The notes below the pieces were generated by a model. That model did no database searches. It was not told where the DNA came from and saw only the letters and a program-made list of their open reading frames with translations. Made by a program: the position numbers and the translations under genes. A DNA stretch of 64,000 nucleotides from the NCBI GenBank assembly GCA_964023205.1, contig OZ026835.1:44365083-44429082 (forward strand), read 5' to 3'. How positions within the stretch are numbered: the stretch's first letter is position 1; the number at the start of each line of letters is the position of its first letter. Source of the stretch: Lutraria lutraria (taxonomy: Eukaryota > Mollusca > Bivalvia > Venerida > Mactridae). Of this stretch, positions 1-13,350 are shown piece by piece.

Positions 1-334
1 GGGTAACTTAACAATGTCCCCAAAACTAGTATATATCTTCTGTTACCGTTACACTCGGGACAGATATTCTTTGTGTATGGTCTTATGATTAATGACAGTA
101 TTGTTAATCTATTGTTATACAATTTGTTTCATTGTAATACAATTAATGTGTTCCATTATTTTCTTATAAAATACAAACAGATAATCTATTTGATAATGTT
201 TTAGTTTTAAATGGTGAAAACAACAACACCAGGGGACGTTCTAAAACTGTAACGTAAATATACGAAACTGTTATGATAAGGAGTATCATAAAATGGATTT
301 ATAACAAGATCTGTCAAATGTATTTTGCAATTCG

Positions 335-840
335 TCAAGGACTTATATACATACATGGATTCGCAACTGCTAAAAATAGATCAAACGATATCGTTTGGCG
401 ATCCCACAATGCATTGCTATATACTCAGCAATGTCCGACAGCTGTATTTGGGTGTTTACGAATTTGATTATACTAATAAAACTCTGGCAATTGGGCACGG
501 GAAATTGGTAAAGGATGCAACAAATTCCTAAAGATATTGAGATACATTTATAATCCACAAAGTCTAAGTATAAGCATTGAAAAAGGCATCAGTCGAACAT
601 TTTAAATTCCAAGATGGCGGACATCTATTATAATCCTTTCGTCTCCGAGATTAAACATTCGGAATACCACGGATATTTTCGCTGTTATTATCATTCGGAT
701 ATCACAGATTTTTTCGTATTTTCGCTTTTGTAAACAATAGCTTGTATTCCCGTTGATTCACGACTTATTATCGCGGGATTTGATTACTTTAAACTGTTAA
801 TACGGAAGTTGCGAATCCATGTATGTATATAAGTCCTTGA
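335..840. mobile_element. 506-bp MITE with 34-bp TIRs and 5-bp target duplication
   Basis: The left end (335-368) and the right end (807-840) are exact reverse complements over 34 bp, beginning TCAAGGACTTATATACATAC. The element is flanked on both sides by ATTCG (330-334 and 841-845), as expected of a 5-bp target-site duplication. No transposase is encoded inside; the short ORFs here have no recognisable domain. The class is uncertain: Transib elements make 5-bp duplications, but these termini are not Transib-like. Confidence 0.85.
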
Positions 841-1316
841 ATTCGTTAAATAAGAATTTTTTTTTTAACAAATGAAAACTATTTCCAATTTGGTAAGTCA
901 ATTGCGTTACTGAACATGAATTATTAATTTATATATATACAGACTAAGTAAAGGTTACACTCCGTACAAATTTGTTTAGTCTTTTAGCATACAAATATGA
1001 AAGTGCTATGATCATTGCGTTGCAATTCATTCTATGTTTTTTAAGATAATAAAAAGATACACAAACATCTGTACTGTTTGATATGTTGTTGGTTGAAAAT
1101 GTTGTTGGAGGGAGGGGAGGAATTAGAAAACATTTAAAACTGTAGATTTGTCAACTTGTAACAATTAATATTGCATTATCATATATTTACTAATTTTGCC
1201 ACTTATCAAATTAAAGAAATGATTTCTCAACACATTCAAACTATTTCAAACTATGTTGAACAAATCTTTTAAACATGAATTAAGTCATATAAACAGACAT
1301 ATAGAAAATACACTCG

Positions 1317-1396
1317 GGACTCACAATTTCTTCTTTGTTTATTTTAAGTAAAACAGCCAGGACTCACAATTTCATCTTTGTTTGTTTTAAGTAAAA
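1317..1396. repeat. Direct duplication of a ~37-bp segment
   Basis: 'ggactcacaatttcttcttt...ttaagtaaaac' at 1317-1353 is repeated with two changes at 1360-1396. The first copy starts inside one of the CACTCGGGAC motifs. Confidence 0.8.
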
Positions 1397-3284
1397 CGAT
1401 ACTAAAATGTTTTTGAAATGTTTTGATTATGAACTATGTATTTGCAACACAACTCAAGGAAGATATGCGTCACTGAAATTAGATTTCAAAATTTTGAAAA
1501 ATAACCCAGATATGAGAAAAGTCTACATACTTAAAGGACAACCCTTGTATATCCTAGAAAATGTTTAATAAAAAATATAAATTTCAAGTCTTTCTACTCA
1601 GAGTGTGCTTCTTCTCAGTCATCTATAAATGGGAGTTTTACCACTTATTTAGGCATTTTGTAACTTCATGACCCTGCAGTGTTAGTATATTGTTACTGGT
1701 ATAGTTCCTGTAAAAGCAAACTGAATTTGTGTATAATATTGCATGAAGATGTGTTTGTGTCCCGAGTGTAACATTTTCAATTGTTATATATAAATAATAT
1801 AACATGTAAAATATGTTAAGAAATCATGAAATAAATCGATAAATTCTGTACTGTTTTCATCTGAGAATGTTTCTTCATCAAAATAAAAGATAAATTACTT
1901 TTTATCTTCAGTATATTGAACAAATCTACTTGGTATATATATCTGAATATAACTATTTTTATAAGAACTTTCAAACTTTTAAAACATGCTCCATTTCACT
2001 GCTTCAGACTTTAAAGTATTTATTCACGTCAGTTATTTGATATAAATGTGGAAAACAATTAACATGGACTACTGTTCTATAGTTACATATCAAAATTAAG
2101 CTGATGAATATATAGCGTTACACTCGGGACAACACTTAAAACCATGTACACAAAAAATGAATTGCACTACATGAATTTGTTTTAGTTTTGTGAACTTGTG
2201 GGTACGCTTCTGTTTGAGAAATAGAGAAAAAACATATCAAATTCAAAGAATGATAAAAAAATTCTTATCTAAATGCAAAATGTTACACTCGGGACATTTC
2301 CAATCAGCTTTATTCAAGATGGTATAACTTAAAAAACAAATGATTCTTTTGATCATTTCTTTTTTTTAAACAACATGGACAAATATGCCTATCAATATGT
2401 TAAACTGCATTTTCTGTTCAAGCATTAGTTTACTTACAGCAATATCATCAATTTGAATTTCCATTTTTTCCTTGAGCAAAATATTTTACATGTGCACTTG
2501 AAAGGTGATTTCTAAATAATACTTATTATTGAAATATTTTAACAAAATGCATTAAATTTTAAATATAACACATGTACAATGAAATTAAGAACAACCATTG
2601 ATTACTTACCCAAAAACTGAACAAAATATAAAAGATTGAAAAATGTGTAAAGAAAAAATGTCACGCTAAAAGTGTTACACTCGGGACATTTTTTGCCTGT
2701 TTTTCTAATGTAACTTTTGAACGAGTAACACAATCAAGCTGAAATTTTGCAACATTTTTAACAACATCAAGACACACCATCAGAACATTAATGTACATTC
2801 CTGTGTTGTGTGGTATTCTTTAAATCTTAAAAAGAAAAATTGTCTTCATTATTTTGATTTATGCCCATCAGCAGATATTAGAATAAATTGGATATTTATT
2901 AAAACCAATTAATACTCATTGCCCCACAAGGTCATATGTGTACTGTGTACCTTTAAATAAACAAAACTTAAGATTTTTAACTTTAATTGAATTTTAAAGT
3001 CACTTTAAAAACAATGAATTAACCAGTCAATAAGTCATTAATACTTCATGAACTATACATGAATTATATAATTCTTGAAGTATGCATGAATAGTTCATGA
3101 ATTTCATTCAAAGGAGTTCTTCATAAGCACAGGTAATGTTCTTAAGCTAAATAACTTAATCTAAATAAATTTCTTCTGCCAAGAATATTATAACTTTAAA
3201 CATAGCATGTGAAAAGTGTTCATTGTACTCAGTATGTATAGGTTAATGTTCGTACAAATTATATTTGATGAAATCTGATACGGC

Positions 3285-3345
3285 CACATTGCTCAATAAA
3301 AATACGGGCCACATTGCTGAATAAAAATACGACCAGACATTTTTG
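3285..3345. repeat. Two-copy direct repeat, about 27 bp
   Basis: 'ggccacattgctcaataaaa' and 'ggccacattgctgaataaaa' occur back to back, each followed by atacg. Confidence 0.7.
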
Positions 3346-3810
3346 TATCATCTTCTATATATGATTAAATGATAATTTACAATTCAAATATGTTACAGAG
3401 CATGGGTTAATGACTGTGATATACAAACAGAAAACAACAGATAGGACATTTGACTGTCAGGCTGATGGGTGGAAGTCATGGTATCTGAAGTTCATTGCTG
3501 GTGTAAAAATAGTATACAACTGTACTCAGTATGATAAACAAATACTGGTGTGACTTTAGTGTTAACTTCAGATGACTAATTGTTGTAGCTTAAGTCACAT
3601 GGTTTTAATGTTCTGAAAGTATTAAATCTAAATGTAGGGGTATTGTAACAGAGTATTAATTTTTATTAATTTTTTCTATTTTTTGTTTTAATGAAACAAA
3701 GGTTGATACATTGTTGTGTGATGTAGTTACACAAAAGTAAATCATGAAGTAAGTATAAATTATGCATTATTCATTTTCATTACGTAATCATGCAAGTACG
3801 GAATAATTAG

Positions 3811-3955
3811 CACGGCCGTGGTCCAGTGGTTGGAGTGCTGGGTTTGTAACCTGACAATCTGGGTTTGATTCCCCGTCGCCAAGTCATGCCCAATATTGTT
3901 GATTTTCCTCTACATGACTTGTGGTGGCCAATATATATGACAATATTTTTTTTGA
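3811..3955 (+). repeat. tRNA-derived SINE (family B)
   Basis: A tRNA-like head contains an A-box-like segment (GGTCCAGTGGTTGGAGTGCTGG) and a B-box-like segment (GGGTTTGATTCCC). The body that follows, 'attgttgattttcctctaca', recurs at 29136-29165. The tRNA fold is too degraded for a working tRNA. Confidence 0.7.
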
Positions 3956-6900
3956 AAATTTTTGTTAAATCCATGCAATGAAAAATTCCTGATCTTTAAA
4001 CAAATAGGACCCTCAGAATCATGAGTTGTATATAGTTTGTCTATCATAATAAACATTTTGTACAATATGTCAGTAACAGTGGACTCTGAATATTCAATAA
4101 AATTATTAAGTTTGAATCCCTGACAGGTTTAGAATAGATCTATCATCTATTCAATGACACATTCCAACATGTTAGACTGAAATAGACAAAAATGCATTTT
4201 AAGATGAGAATCTTAAACTACTCAGATTATCACCAAATGTACGTCTGACAGATCGACTGCCTTGTCCACATCATATCACAAACCATCATAGTAATAATTA
4301 TGATTTTTATACTAAACATTTGATATTATGCTGATAAAAGTCATTTTAAAATATGCAAGATATGAAGATATAACTTTGATGGTACAATATACAAGCTTAT
4401 ACGATCTACACTAAGACACCAACACATCTTGTGACCATCACTTTAAATACTGTAACAGATTGCCTTACCAAAGCAGCAATTTATTTTACATACCTATCTA
4501 GATTAACAAGAATTCTTTTTAACAAAATGTTGAAAGTTATTTTATCAAATTACTTGATACTCAGTGGCTAAAGTATGTAAATATACTTCTTAAAAATACA
4601 GCAAAAGATATCATTAGCATTCAACCCCTAAACAAATTAACATTGACTGTGACCTAAATGCACTCAAACAAATTTCCACAGAATCTCAAAATGAATTTAA
4701 AAAATCTCAAACAAGAATGTCCTATTTCAATTCTCCTTCAAATATCTAAAACTCACACATTTGATGCAACACATATTTTCAGAAAATATCTATTCTAAAT
4801 AAAAATCTCTGAAGCCATTTGAACTTGAAAATGCATATTCACCTTTAACAAATAAATAAAAACAATCAACAAATAAAAGCTAATAATCTATAACAACAAA
4901 TTGAAATCAAAATTAATAAGTGTTTTATAATAAAAAAAATTGCAAATTTAAATCAATATTTGACATCAACTAATTTGATTAAAAAACAATACATATTTGA
5001 AAAAAAGGAACTATTACATTTTTCAACAAATCTTTAGCAATTAAACATCTGGACCAAATAATTATCATTTTGATAAAACAATAAGAATTGTCAATTATAG
5101 AACAGTCAGTCGTGAAGTTGATATGATGCACTTCATGATGTAGAATATCATGATCAAGAGAATACAGTAATAAACAGTCACAGAGGTAGTAACATTATAA
5201 TACCTATAATCCAACATACATTTTTTTCTTTAAAAAAACAACAACAGAGATAACATAAGCAGGCCTAGAGTTTTTCCTGTGAGAAACATCCCATAATTCA
5301 ATTTAAAGAACAATAAAATTGATAAGGGCACAGGAAACAGTTGCTGAATTTATCTGGAATACCACCTACACCTTTACAACCAGCAGGAGTTTAAACTCTA
5401 CCATACAACCTGGATAAACAATGTTTCCTCAATAAATATGGCAATTTAGGGGCCAACTGGGAGCAAACAGATAAAAATTATGTAACAAAAAACTCTTTGG
5501 TTATCTATATATTCTATACCTGTACATGTCTCTGAACTACAACTTACTGCTAAAATTCCTACATGTTGATCACCACCTTTAAAATTTAAAATAGTGTTCT
5601 AAAGTACACCTCATCAGACAAATTGCTTCAGTTATAAATGAACATTCCTTTATTTAATGAAATTAGTGAACCGTACAAGTCTGTATCATCACCTATCAAT
5701 CATTCAATCATTAAATTATCTGATACAATTTACAGGATATCTGGAACTACATGTGAGGTGAAGAAGACAAAACTTGTCTTGCCAGGAAATTTAATTTAGT
5801 ATGGTCTATATAATTATGGTGTTTCTTAGTACAACCACCAGGAAAGAATGAGCCAACACTGCTCCCTTTGTGTACAACAATACCCTGAGATATAACCAAG
5901 GCAACTGTTTGTAAAGGGAAACAATTTGATCACAATTAAATAAACAGTGGAATTCATCCCCGATACTGTTTCTGTCACAGAGTCTGCATTTTCTTAAGAA
6001 GAGTTGGACAGTGTGTGGGGGTGGGGTGCTTTAGGGCTGTATTTGGCCCTTAGGGTCCTACAAATGACACACAATCTTACCTGTTACAATGTTATCATAG
6101 ATGCAGGTGATATTCTGAAAGTGGTTGAGCAATGTTAAAATTTATATTATATCATTATTTGTATTAATGGTTGGGCTGAGTCTGAAGGTGCCCAGCTGAT
6201 TTAATTGACAAACTAAGGACCTAAATCTCTCCACAAAATACTTCAATATTCATGCAGAAAGAAAACACGATGAACACATACTTGAGCATAAAAGTATAAC
6301 AAAAAAATTGTTATCTGCATTTATACAAGCCATCATAATTCATACTTCATTAAAATAGCAATTGAAAACAGGATAATGTTTTCAAGTATTTTTGAGCTCC
6401 TTAAATTGTATTCAACCATTCTCAAAACAAACTTCTAAGAATATGCAAGTGTCAAATAAACAAGTCAACTATAATAATAACAATATATTAATCTTATGAT
6501 AATTTGTTGTCAAAAAATAGCAGTTTGAAAAAAAAAAAGAAAATATTTAATATGCACATTAACATGAACATTTTTAATTAAATATTATGCACCTTCAGAA
6601 GAAAATGTTATTTAAGATATTGCAAGCCCTAATGCGTCAGGATTTGAAGCATGGATATATCTATCAGTACATTATAAAATAATACAAACAGAAACTAAGG
6701 GGCTCCCTTTTTATGTAAATCCTAGCTTAGTAAGCAAACAATTAAAAACCCTACAATAACTTCAATGCATTTCTCCTAAACTGACATACTCAAGTTAGTA
6801 TCTCTAACATTTTGGAAATCCGAACAACGCATATGTGACTGAACCAGACTTTTTAAGTACTATCTATCTATCTCTATATGCTGCTTAAGCCCCTTTAGGG

Positions 6901-8350
6901 TAAAATAGCAGGTGCGTGCCAGTGTAAACTAAAGTAATTCAAAAACTCCTCACAAAGTGTTGAGGCTATTTTTGTAAGTTAAAGCTAATTTTCAAATAAT
7001 ACTTCAACTTTCAATCTTATTCATCCAGCACTTAAAAGAATCTATCATGATGACAACAACCAAACAGAATCAATATAGTCCTTTAGACATGACCTCAACA
7101 ACATCACAGGAAATGATGGATATTTTTCCCATGGACACCCAGGTATGTTTGATATCAAGAATTTCATTCATACATACTTCTAATATATCAGAAGGGTATA
7201 AACAAGGTCACTAGCTGAATTTATTCAAAGCACACCACTGATATCAAAACCGTAAGCATAATAATGTAAAATGCATTTTACATTTATCACCACGAATACT
7301 GCACAAGATTGCAATGAAAGCACATTCTTCTAATTGCAAATAATTTCAACCTGTTTATTCTCTTATCAGCCTTGCAATACATTCATTAATATCATCCACC
7401 CAGTTTCCTCTTTTTTCGAAAACGTCTCTATGATATCATGGTCAAAGGGAGATTACTCACATCTATAGAAGTGACTACATCAGCCCAGCCCACACTTAAC
7501 ATTTGTCTATTAATATCTTGGTATCTGTGAACAATCATATGTGTGGGAAACCTTCCTTGCAGTGAACAGGCAATTTTAATTTAGAAGTGAAAAAGAGATT
7601 TAAAAAAAAAATAGATCATCATATCAGGACAATGCAAGAAGTTGAACAAAATCTTAAATTGTAATATCAATACTGGGACTTACATCCATGACAGGGTTAT
7701 TGGCTGAAAAAAATGGATGGGTAATACACCCAGCCAAAAAAAAAAGTTGGGAGCTCTGGTTGTCTGACTCAATAACTGTCTCATACAATCTTTTACTATC
7801 TCATTTTAATTACTAACATAGAGCAAATAGATTTCATCTTGGACATATTAGTCATACATTAGTTCAAACATATTGAAGAGCAATAATAAGAAATCAGCTT
7901 AAAGAACATGTTTAAAGCGTAATTTCATGGTAAATTAGAATTGTAAAGTGGTTTCACAGGTACCATAGAGCTCCTATCAAGTGATGAACCTTTGAAAACA
8001 AAACATGATAATATGACACTTTCCATCATCTTATCTTTTATGTGACCAAACAGTAACTGATACCCTAGAAAGTATTTCCCCAGTGAGAAAAATCTTGAAT
8101 GAGGTAGGTTAACACTTGGGTTACTCAATGAAAAAGAAAGAACTAATTCCCCTGAATGGGACAGTAGTTTTTATGACACAGTCTAAAGAAACCTTCAACC
8201 CTGTGAGCTATCACAAATCCTAATAACTTCTTGTTCTAACAGTGAAAAGGAGAAAACATTAGAGAATACAATGTAATTTTTGGCTCATGTTCTAAATAAA
8301 CTGAATTTTTATGACAAGTGTACTTGTGTAATAGGAAGGCATATTGTATT
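3956..8350. other. Gene-free AT-rich stretch
   Basis: No coding exon, RNA gene or clear element found on either strand. The short ORFs lack domains and plausible splice context. Confidence 0.45.
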
Positions 8351-8428
8351 TCGAGGGTTCAACGCAACACTGTCGTAACTTGTTCTTATTTCAATATGAG
8401 TTACGACACTATTGTGTTGAACCCTCGA
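8351..8428. mobile_element. 78-bp fold-back element, copy 1
   Basis: TCGAGGGTTCAACGCAACAC at the left and its near-complement ending GAACCCTCGA at the right form an imperfect stem of about 30 bp around an 18-nt asymmetric centre (tgttcttatttcaatatg). Flanks are 'gtatt' on the left and 'tttgt' on the right, shared with copies 2 and 3 in element orientation. No ORF. Confidence 0.85.
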
Positions 8429-11400
8429 TTTGTAGTAAGAGAGGAATTTTAACTCAAGGTTATGGTTCAATAAAGTAGCACATAATAATTTTCTAATGAA
8501 ATTTCAGTGAGAAAAAGGGTCCATTTCTGAAACATTATCTCCTTGCGTTTGGCTGGTTCAAATTATGAAGTCTACACCAAAAAGCTTACATCATGCAACC
8601 TTGAATACCTGCATTAATGTCAATACATTCTTCTCAAATTTCATTTCAACGTGAAGAAAGTCTAACTTAATACCTTAAAATTGTGCTACAAATTAGAACA
8701 TTCATGCAATTCATTTAAGTTAAAATATTAATACTGGTACAAAAGTAATTAAATACAGCAGAATGTAACATACTTTGACTATTATAAGGTATGTTACATG
8801 GAGTCCCTTCAAAAGGAGACATAGTATTGGAAAGAACATAATTTCTAAAGGTCCTTGAAACAAAATCCCAACCAGAGCAACAAGCTAATCAATGAAAACA
8901 AAGCCAAAGCTTGAGGTGCTAAAACAAATCATAACTGTATTAGACCAAAATCTTTAATGCCCTAATCTTATAATAGCAGCAGTCAAACTGTTTAATGCAT
9001 GTAAGCAATAGAAGCAAAGGCCGGAGTCTTCAAGGACACCATACGTCAATCATATGAAAGGCCAAAAGTCATCTAGTATCTACAAAAAGAACGAGCATTC
9101 TCATGTTCTGGATGATACAATTCTATCAAATCAACATGTCGTAAAAGTTCTAAAATGAACAAAGCAAAGTAAAAAGACTCATGCCTTGAATGCTTAAAAC
9201 AATCAGGGCAGATTGGTTCCTATCCTTTTGGTAAGAACCCATTTGGTAATATTTCATGTCACAGAAAGATTACCAATAAAGAGATTGACAAATTAACATA
9301 GCTCATAAACCAAACTAATAGTTACTCATGCAAATAATTTGAAAATGATTAACTACAGCTTGGCTGACAAGGACTAACCGAAATGCAACTTGCTAGTTGA
9401 AAATTAATTGTTAAAAAATAGACCAGGACATTTACTAAGTAGAGTAAAAAACACTTATACAGTAGATGACTTATCAAAGAAAAAACTAGTCCAAGTATTT
9501 ATTTTAGGGTTTAGAAATACAATAAGAATCTCAATGACAATTAATTTCCATTTAAAAAGTCATTAAACACCTTTAGCATGCCAATGAAACTGTCATAGAA
9601 TGTTATTCAGAATATGCAAACAAATGCACTATAAATGACATTTCCGTCTGCCAACAGTAACCTTGACAAAATCTTTTTTAACACAACCTATTTAACTATA
9701 ACTCTTTTAAATCCCTAAAAATATAAAACTACCCTTATTATAGGTACTATCTTATTGTAATGTTAATTGCCCCAAAATCTCGTGTAGTAAAGTATCAATT
9801 TTTAACAACCATTTCCAACAATGGTCAATAAAGACAGGCATTTACAGACCTTGCCTATGCTAGTGTATTAAGAAGGGCCATCAAACCGGGATGCTCTGTC
9901 AGTCATCAATAGAAGAAGTACTCGCTCACATTCGACCCAATAGTTAACCCACAATTCTGCATTATTCGAAATTAAACATGCTCAAAGATGAGAGATTTCC
10001 ATGCAAGAAATCGGTGAAGATAAATGGACGTTGACAAATTGTACGCAAAGTCCTCATCAAAATGAAAGATTGACAATAAAAACATTAAGACTGGACCAAT
10101 ACATAATCTTAAAGATAACAAACAAATATTCAGTGGAAAGAAAAAGACAAAAAGGAGTAACACAACATTGACATGCAATACTCCTGTCACAAACTTGAAG
10201 GGACTGCGAATAATAATATTATCTTTTTGACTAATAAAACCCAATACAAATGTACCTAGGATGAAAAATAACGGTAGATTTAACTTAAGACCCTTTCCAT
10301 CCTGTATTTTGATGTAAAATCAGATAACAGTTTGTAAATCCCTGTCATCTGAAATAAGGGACCATTTACTGGCCTTCTGTACAATGACATATCATCAAAA
10401 TCAAACATGAATATTGGTAAATGAAAAACTGACAGTCAAGAATATCAATAAAAGAATGAACAGCCAGCAGGGTTTGCGGTTTGGAGTTATCTAATATTGT
10501 GTTTGAGCATTATATTAATTGTACAGACAGGTATGAATTAAAGATTAACTGATTTGATTTCTACGAGGAGGAGATTAAGAGATTGAGTTAAAGTTTAATC
10601 TGTAGCATCTAAATCCCTCCCACTTTCCTCCTACATGCAAATTTATTAAACAAGCAGTCTCCAAAATGGATCATTATAAATACCAAATATTTTTATGTCA
10701 CATGGCATCAGATTACAATCGCCAAAAAAATACAAAGCATAATTAATAAATCATATCTTACAATGGTAGCTACAGAAGAAATTGAGATTGAAAATGTAAA
10801 GTGCAAGGTTCATCTTAAAATCTATAGTGCATGGCACTCAGATAAAGGTTTCGGGTTATAAAAAAGCATCATCAGCTGGAACATTCTTAACTAGTACTTA
10901 AACCTTGTAAAGTCATATAAAAAAATTTAATCAAATTCTGTTTATATAAAATAGTATTCACCTAAAATTTCAATAACAAAAAAACACACAATACAGATCA
11001 AGAATAAATATGCAAAGAGCGCAGATGGAAACAAAAGGTTGTGCAAAGGCATCTTAAAGGAGCAGCTGTAGACATGTATAATGGCACTGATGGGACACCA
11101 TCCAATAAAAAACATTCCTCCATTAATTCCAATATTAAAGACATCGCAAAGGAAAAATAAGATATGCGAGTCATATGCCTACAGAAAACAGCTTGTCAAG
11201 TGCACCAATTATTTGTTGCCATTCAGGAGGAATGTGTGACAAACCATTGTTGCGTTGCTGCAAACTACAATCAACAGCATATAATCAGAATGGGCTACCA
11301 GATGGGCATTATAATGATTCTTGGATGAAAAAAATCATCTGTTTCACAAAAGGCTGATTTGAAAATTACAAAAATATGCAACATATCTTTGTAAGATGAC

Positions 11401-13080
11401 ATGACAAAGGAATAATGTTTCAAGTGATAAAATTCAGCAGGAATCCTTCTTAAAAATGGAAAAACTATGAAGTAACATGTATAACTGATTATTAATCTCT
11501 TGATGTTTGAATTAAGACAGAATTAACTCAAGACCATTAAAATTGAAACTATTGTGTAAATTATTTCACTGATTTATCATAGCCTAATATTTCACAGATG
11601 AAATCATTGTATCAATAAACATTGAACAAAAAGGTGTTGAATATCAAATGATTAATAGCTTAAGTTCTTCTAGTTTTCAACATGATTAATCAAACAGTTT
11701 AATATCAACAGTTAAAAGCGATGTCCAAACTTTTCAATAACCGTTAATTCACAGAAAGTAATACCCTTGGACATTGAGATCACTTGCTGGCAGGGATGAA
11801 AACAAGGTTTTTGAAATTTTAATGACTTCCCATACCAAGTGTTCATTGACAATAGCCTCTATTTTGGCGTCAGAAATAACTAGGGGAAATTTATACCAAT
11901 GGTATGCTTGTTAACAAGTTATCAGCCAGTCGTTTTGAGCACTACTATTGTAATTATACATTTGGTGGACACTGTCCACAATCTGAAATACAAATTACAC
12001 ATTCCAAATAAATTAACCGTTTCTAATTTCATTAACATGGCCGAAATGATTCTGCATATAATTAACTATTTGGCTACCTGTCATCAAAACTGCACGAGAT
12101 TTCCTTCAGGACTATCCTGAAGTACCTGTTGGCTTGACTGTTCATACAATACACTGAGAGTGGTATTGAAATTCAAGCAATCTTGTGTTCATGCACAGAG
12201 TATGAAACCGCAATGTTATTTTGTTTTGTATACATACATGTAAAAGTTACCAAAATACAAACAAAATTGATGTTCAAATTCATAAGTAGTGTAACCAATT
12301 CAATGCTAATATATATTATAGTGCATTGGATAACAAAAAGAGTCAAATCAGATCTAGGGAATAAACTTATAAAATAATGTGGAGAATTTTTTTACACAAA
12401 ATTATTTGATAATCAATGCTTTCTAATATACTAAGTTATTTTTTTACAAACCAGCTATGGATTACATATTTACATTACCTGGTATGTTAGCAACTGTATA
12501 TACTATACATGTAACTATAACCAATCATACAGAGTGAGAGGATATTTTGAATGAATAACAAGAAATTAACTTATGACTTTATAGTAGTACTGCTAAATAT
12601 GCATTATAATGGTTGACTGTCATTAAAATTATTTTTTACAACATGGGCAGAAGACAGTGGGTATATTAAGACAAATATGCAAAACACATTGCCAAATGAT
12701 GAATGGAAACAATTGAAATGCAGAACATCTGCACCAGCTGTTTTATATAAGGGAAAAATACAAATGAGAATTGATTCATCATAATGTAGAAGCAACAATA
12801 TTTACAGCTGTTCGGTAGACCTCCCCCACCATCTTCTCAAAAATCAATTGAACAATACCTTTCCCAACCCAAGCTAATACCATCTTCAAAATTGTCCAAA
12901 AGAAAGAAACAATGTCCTTCATGTATTACTTTCAGAGCATAATTGATGCTCTTTGTAGTATTGGGTGTTAATGATAATGCTATGTGTTCCAGTGACACTG
13001 TAAGCAACAATACTTTGATATCCCATCATGAGTTTGGACAATAAACCAATAAAGATGCTACAGAATATACCCCTGCGAAA
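8429..13080. other. Gene-free AT-rich stretch
   Basis: No exon, RNA gene or dispersed element recognised. A hydrophobic minus-strand ORF at 9972-10244 has no recognisable family and biased T-rich composition, and is treated as chance. Confidence 0.45.
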
Positions 13081-13350
13081 AAGGTTCATGAAGTTCATGA
13101 ATTTTTTCATGAACTTCAAGAACTTCATGAATATGTTCATGAATTGTAAAAAGTTCATGAATATCAAATACATATTCATGAATTAGAAATTCATGAACAA
13201 TAAAGTTCATGAAGTTCAATTATTTATTCATGAACATGAAGCACTTCATGAACAAGTTCATGAATTGTACAAAAAGTTAATGAATATCAAATACATATTC
13301 ATGAATTGTCAAAAACATTCATGAATTGTCAAAAACATTCATGAATATCA
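13081..13350. repeat. Array of TTCATGAA palindromes (array 1)
   Basis: About 15 exact TTCATGAA octamers occur within 270 bp at irregular 8-30 bp spacing. A longer unit ('gttcatgaattgtaaaaagt...catattcatgaatt') appears at about 13134 and again, slightly changed, at about 13256. Each octamer is its own reverse complement, so the array reads almost the same on both strands. Confidence 0.9.

Larger units (their letters stand above)
48..2688. repeat. Cluster of 15-bp motif GTTACACTCGGGACA
   Basis: Exact copies lie at 48-62, 2117-2131, 2282-2296 and 2674-2688 on the plus strand and at 1758-1772 on the minus strand. A shortened copy (TACACTCGGGACT) is at 1309-1321 and a two-mismatch copy at 954-968. 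The sequence between copies is not obviously repeated, apart from short A/T-rich flanks. I noticed no further copy in the remaining 61 kb. Function unknown. Confidence 0.8.
846..3810. other. Gene-free AT-rich stretch
   Basis: I see no coding exon or RNA gene. It holds the 15-mer cluster and small duplications listed separately, poly-A/T runs, and at 3040-3110 a few ATTCATGAA/TACATGAA palindromes related to the arrays at 13.1 and 16 kb. Confidence 0.5.

Noticed and set aside
273..558. Overlapping ORFs near the left edge
   Set aside because: They cross the left inverted end of the 506-bp MITE and have no domain.
9972..10244. 90-codon hydrophobic minus-strand ORF
   Set aside because: T-rich codons give an apparent membrane protein; no family resemblance or gene context.
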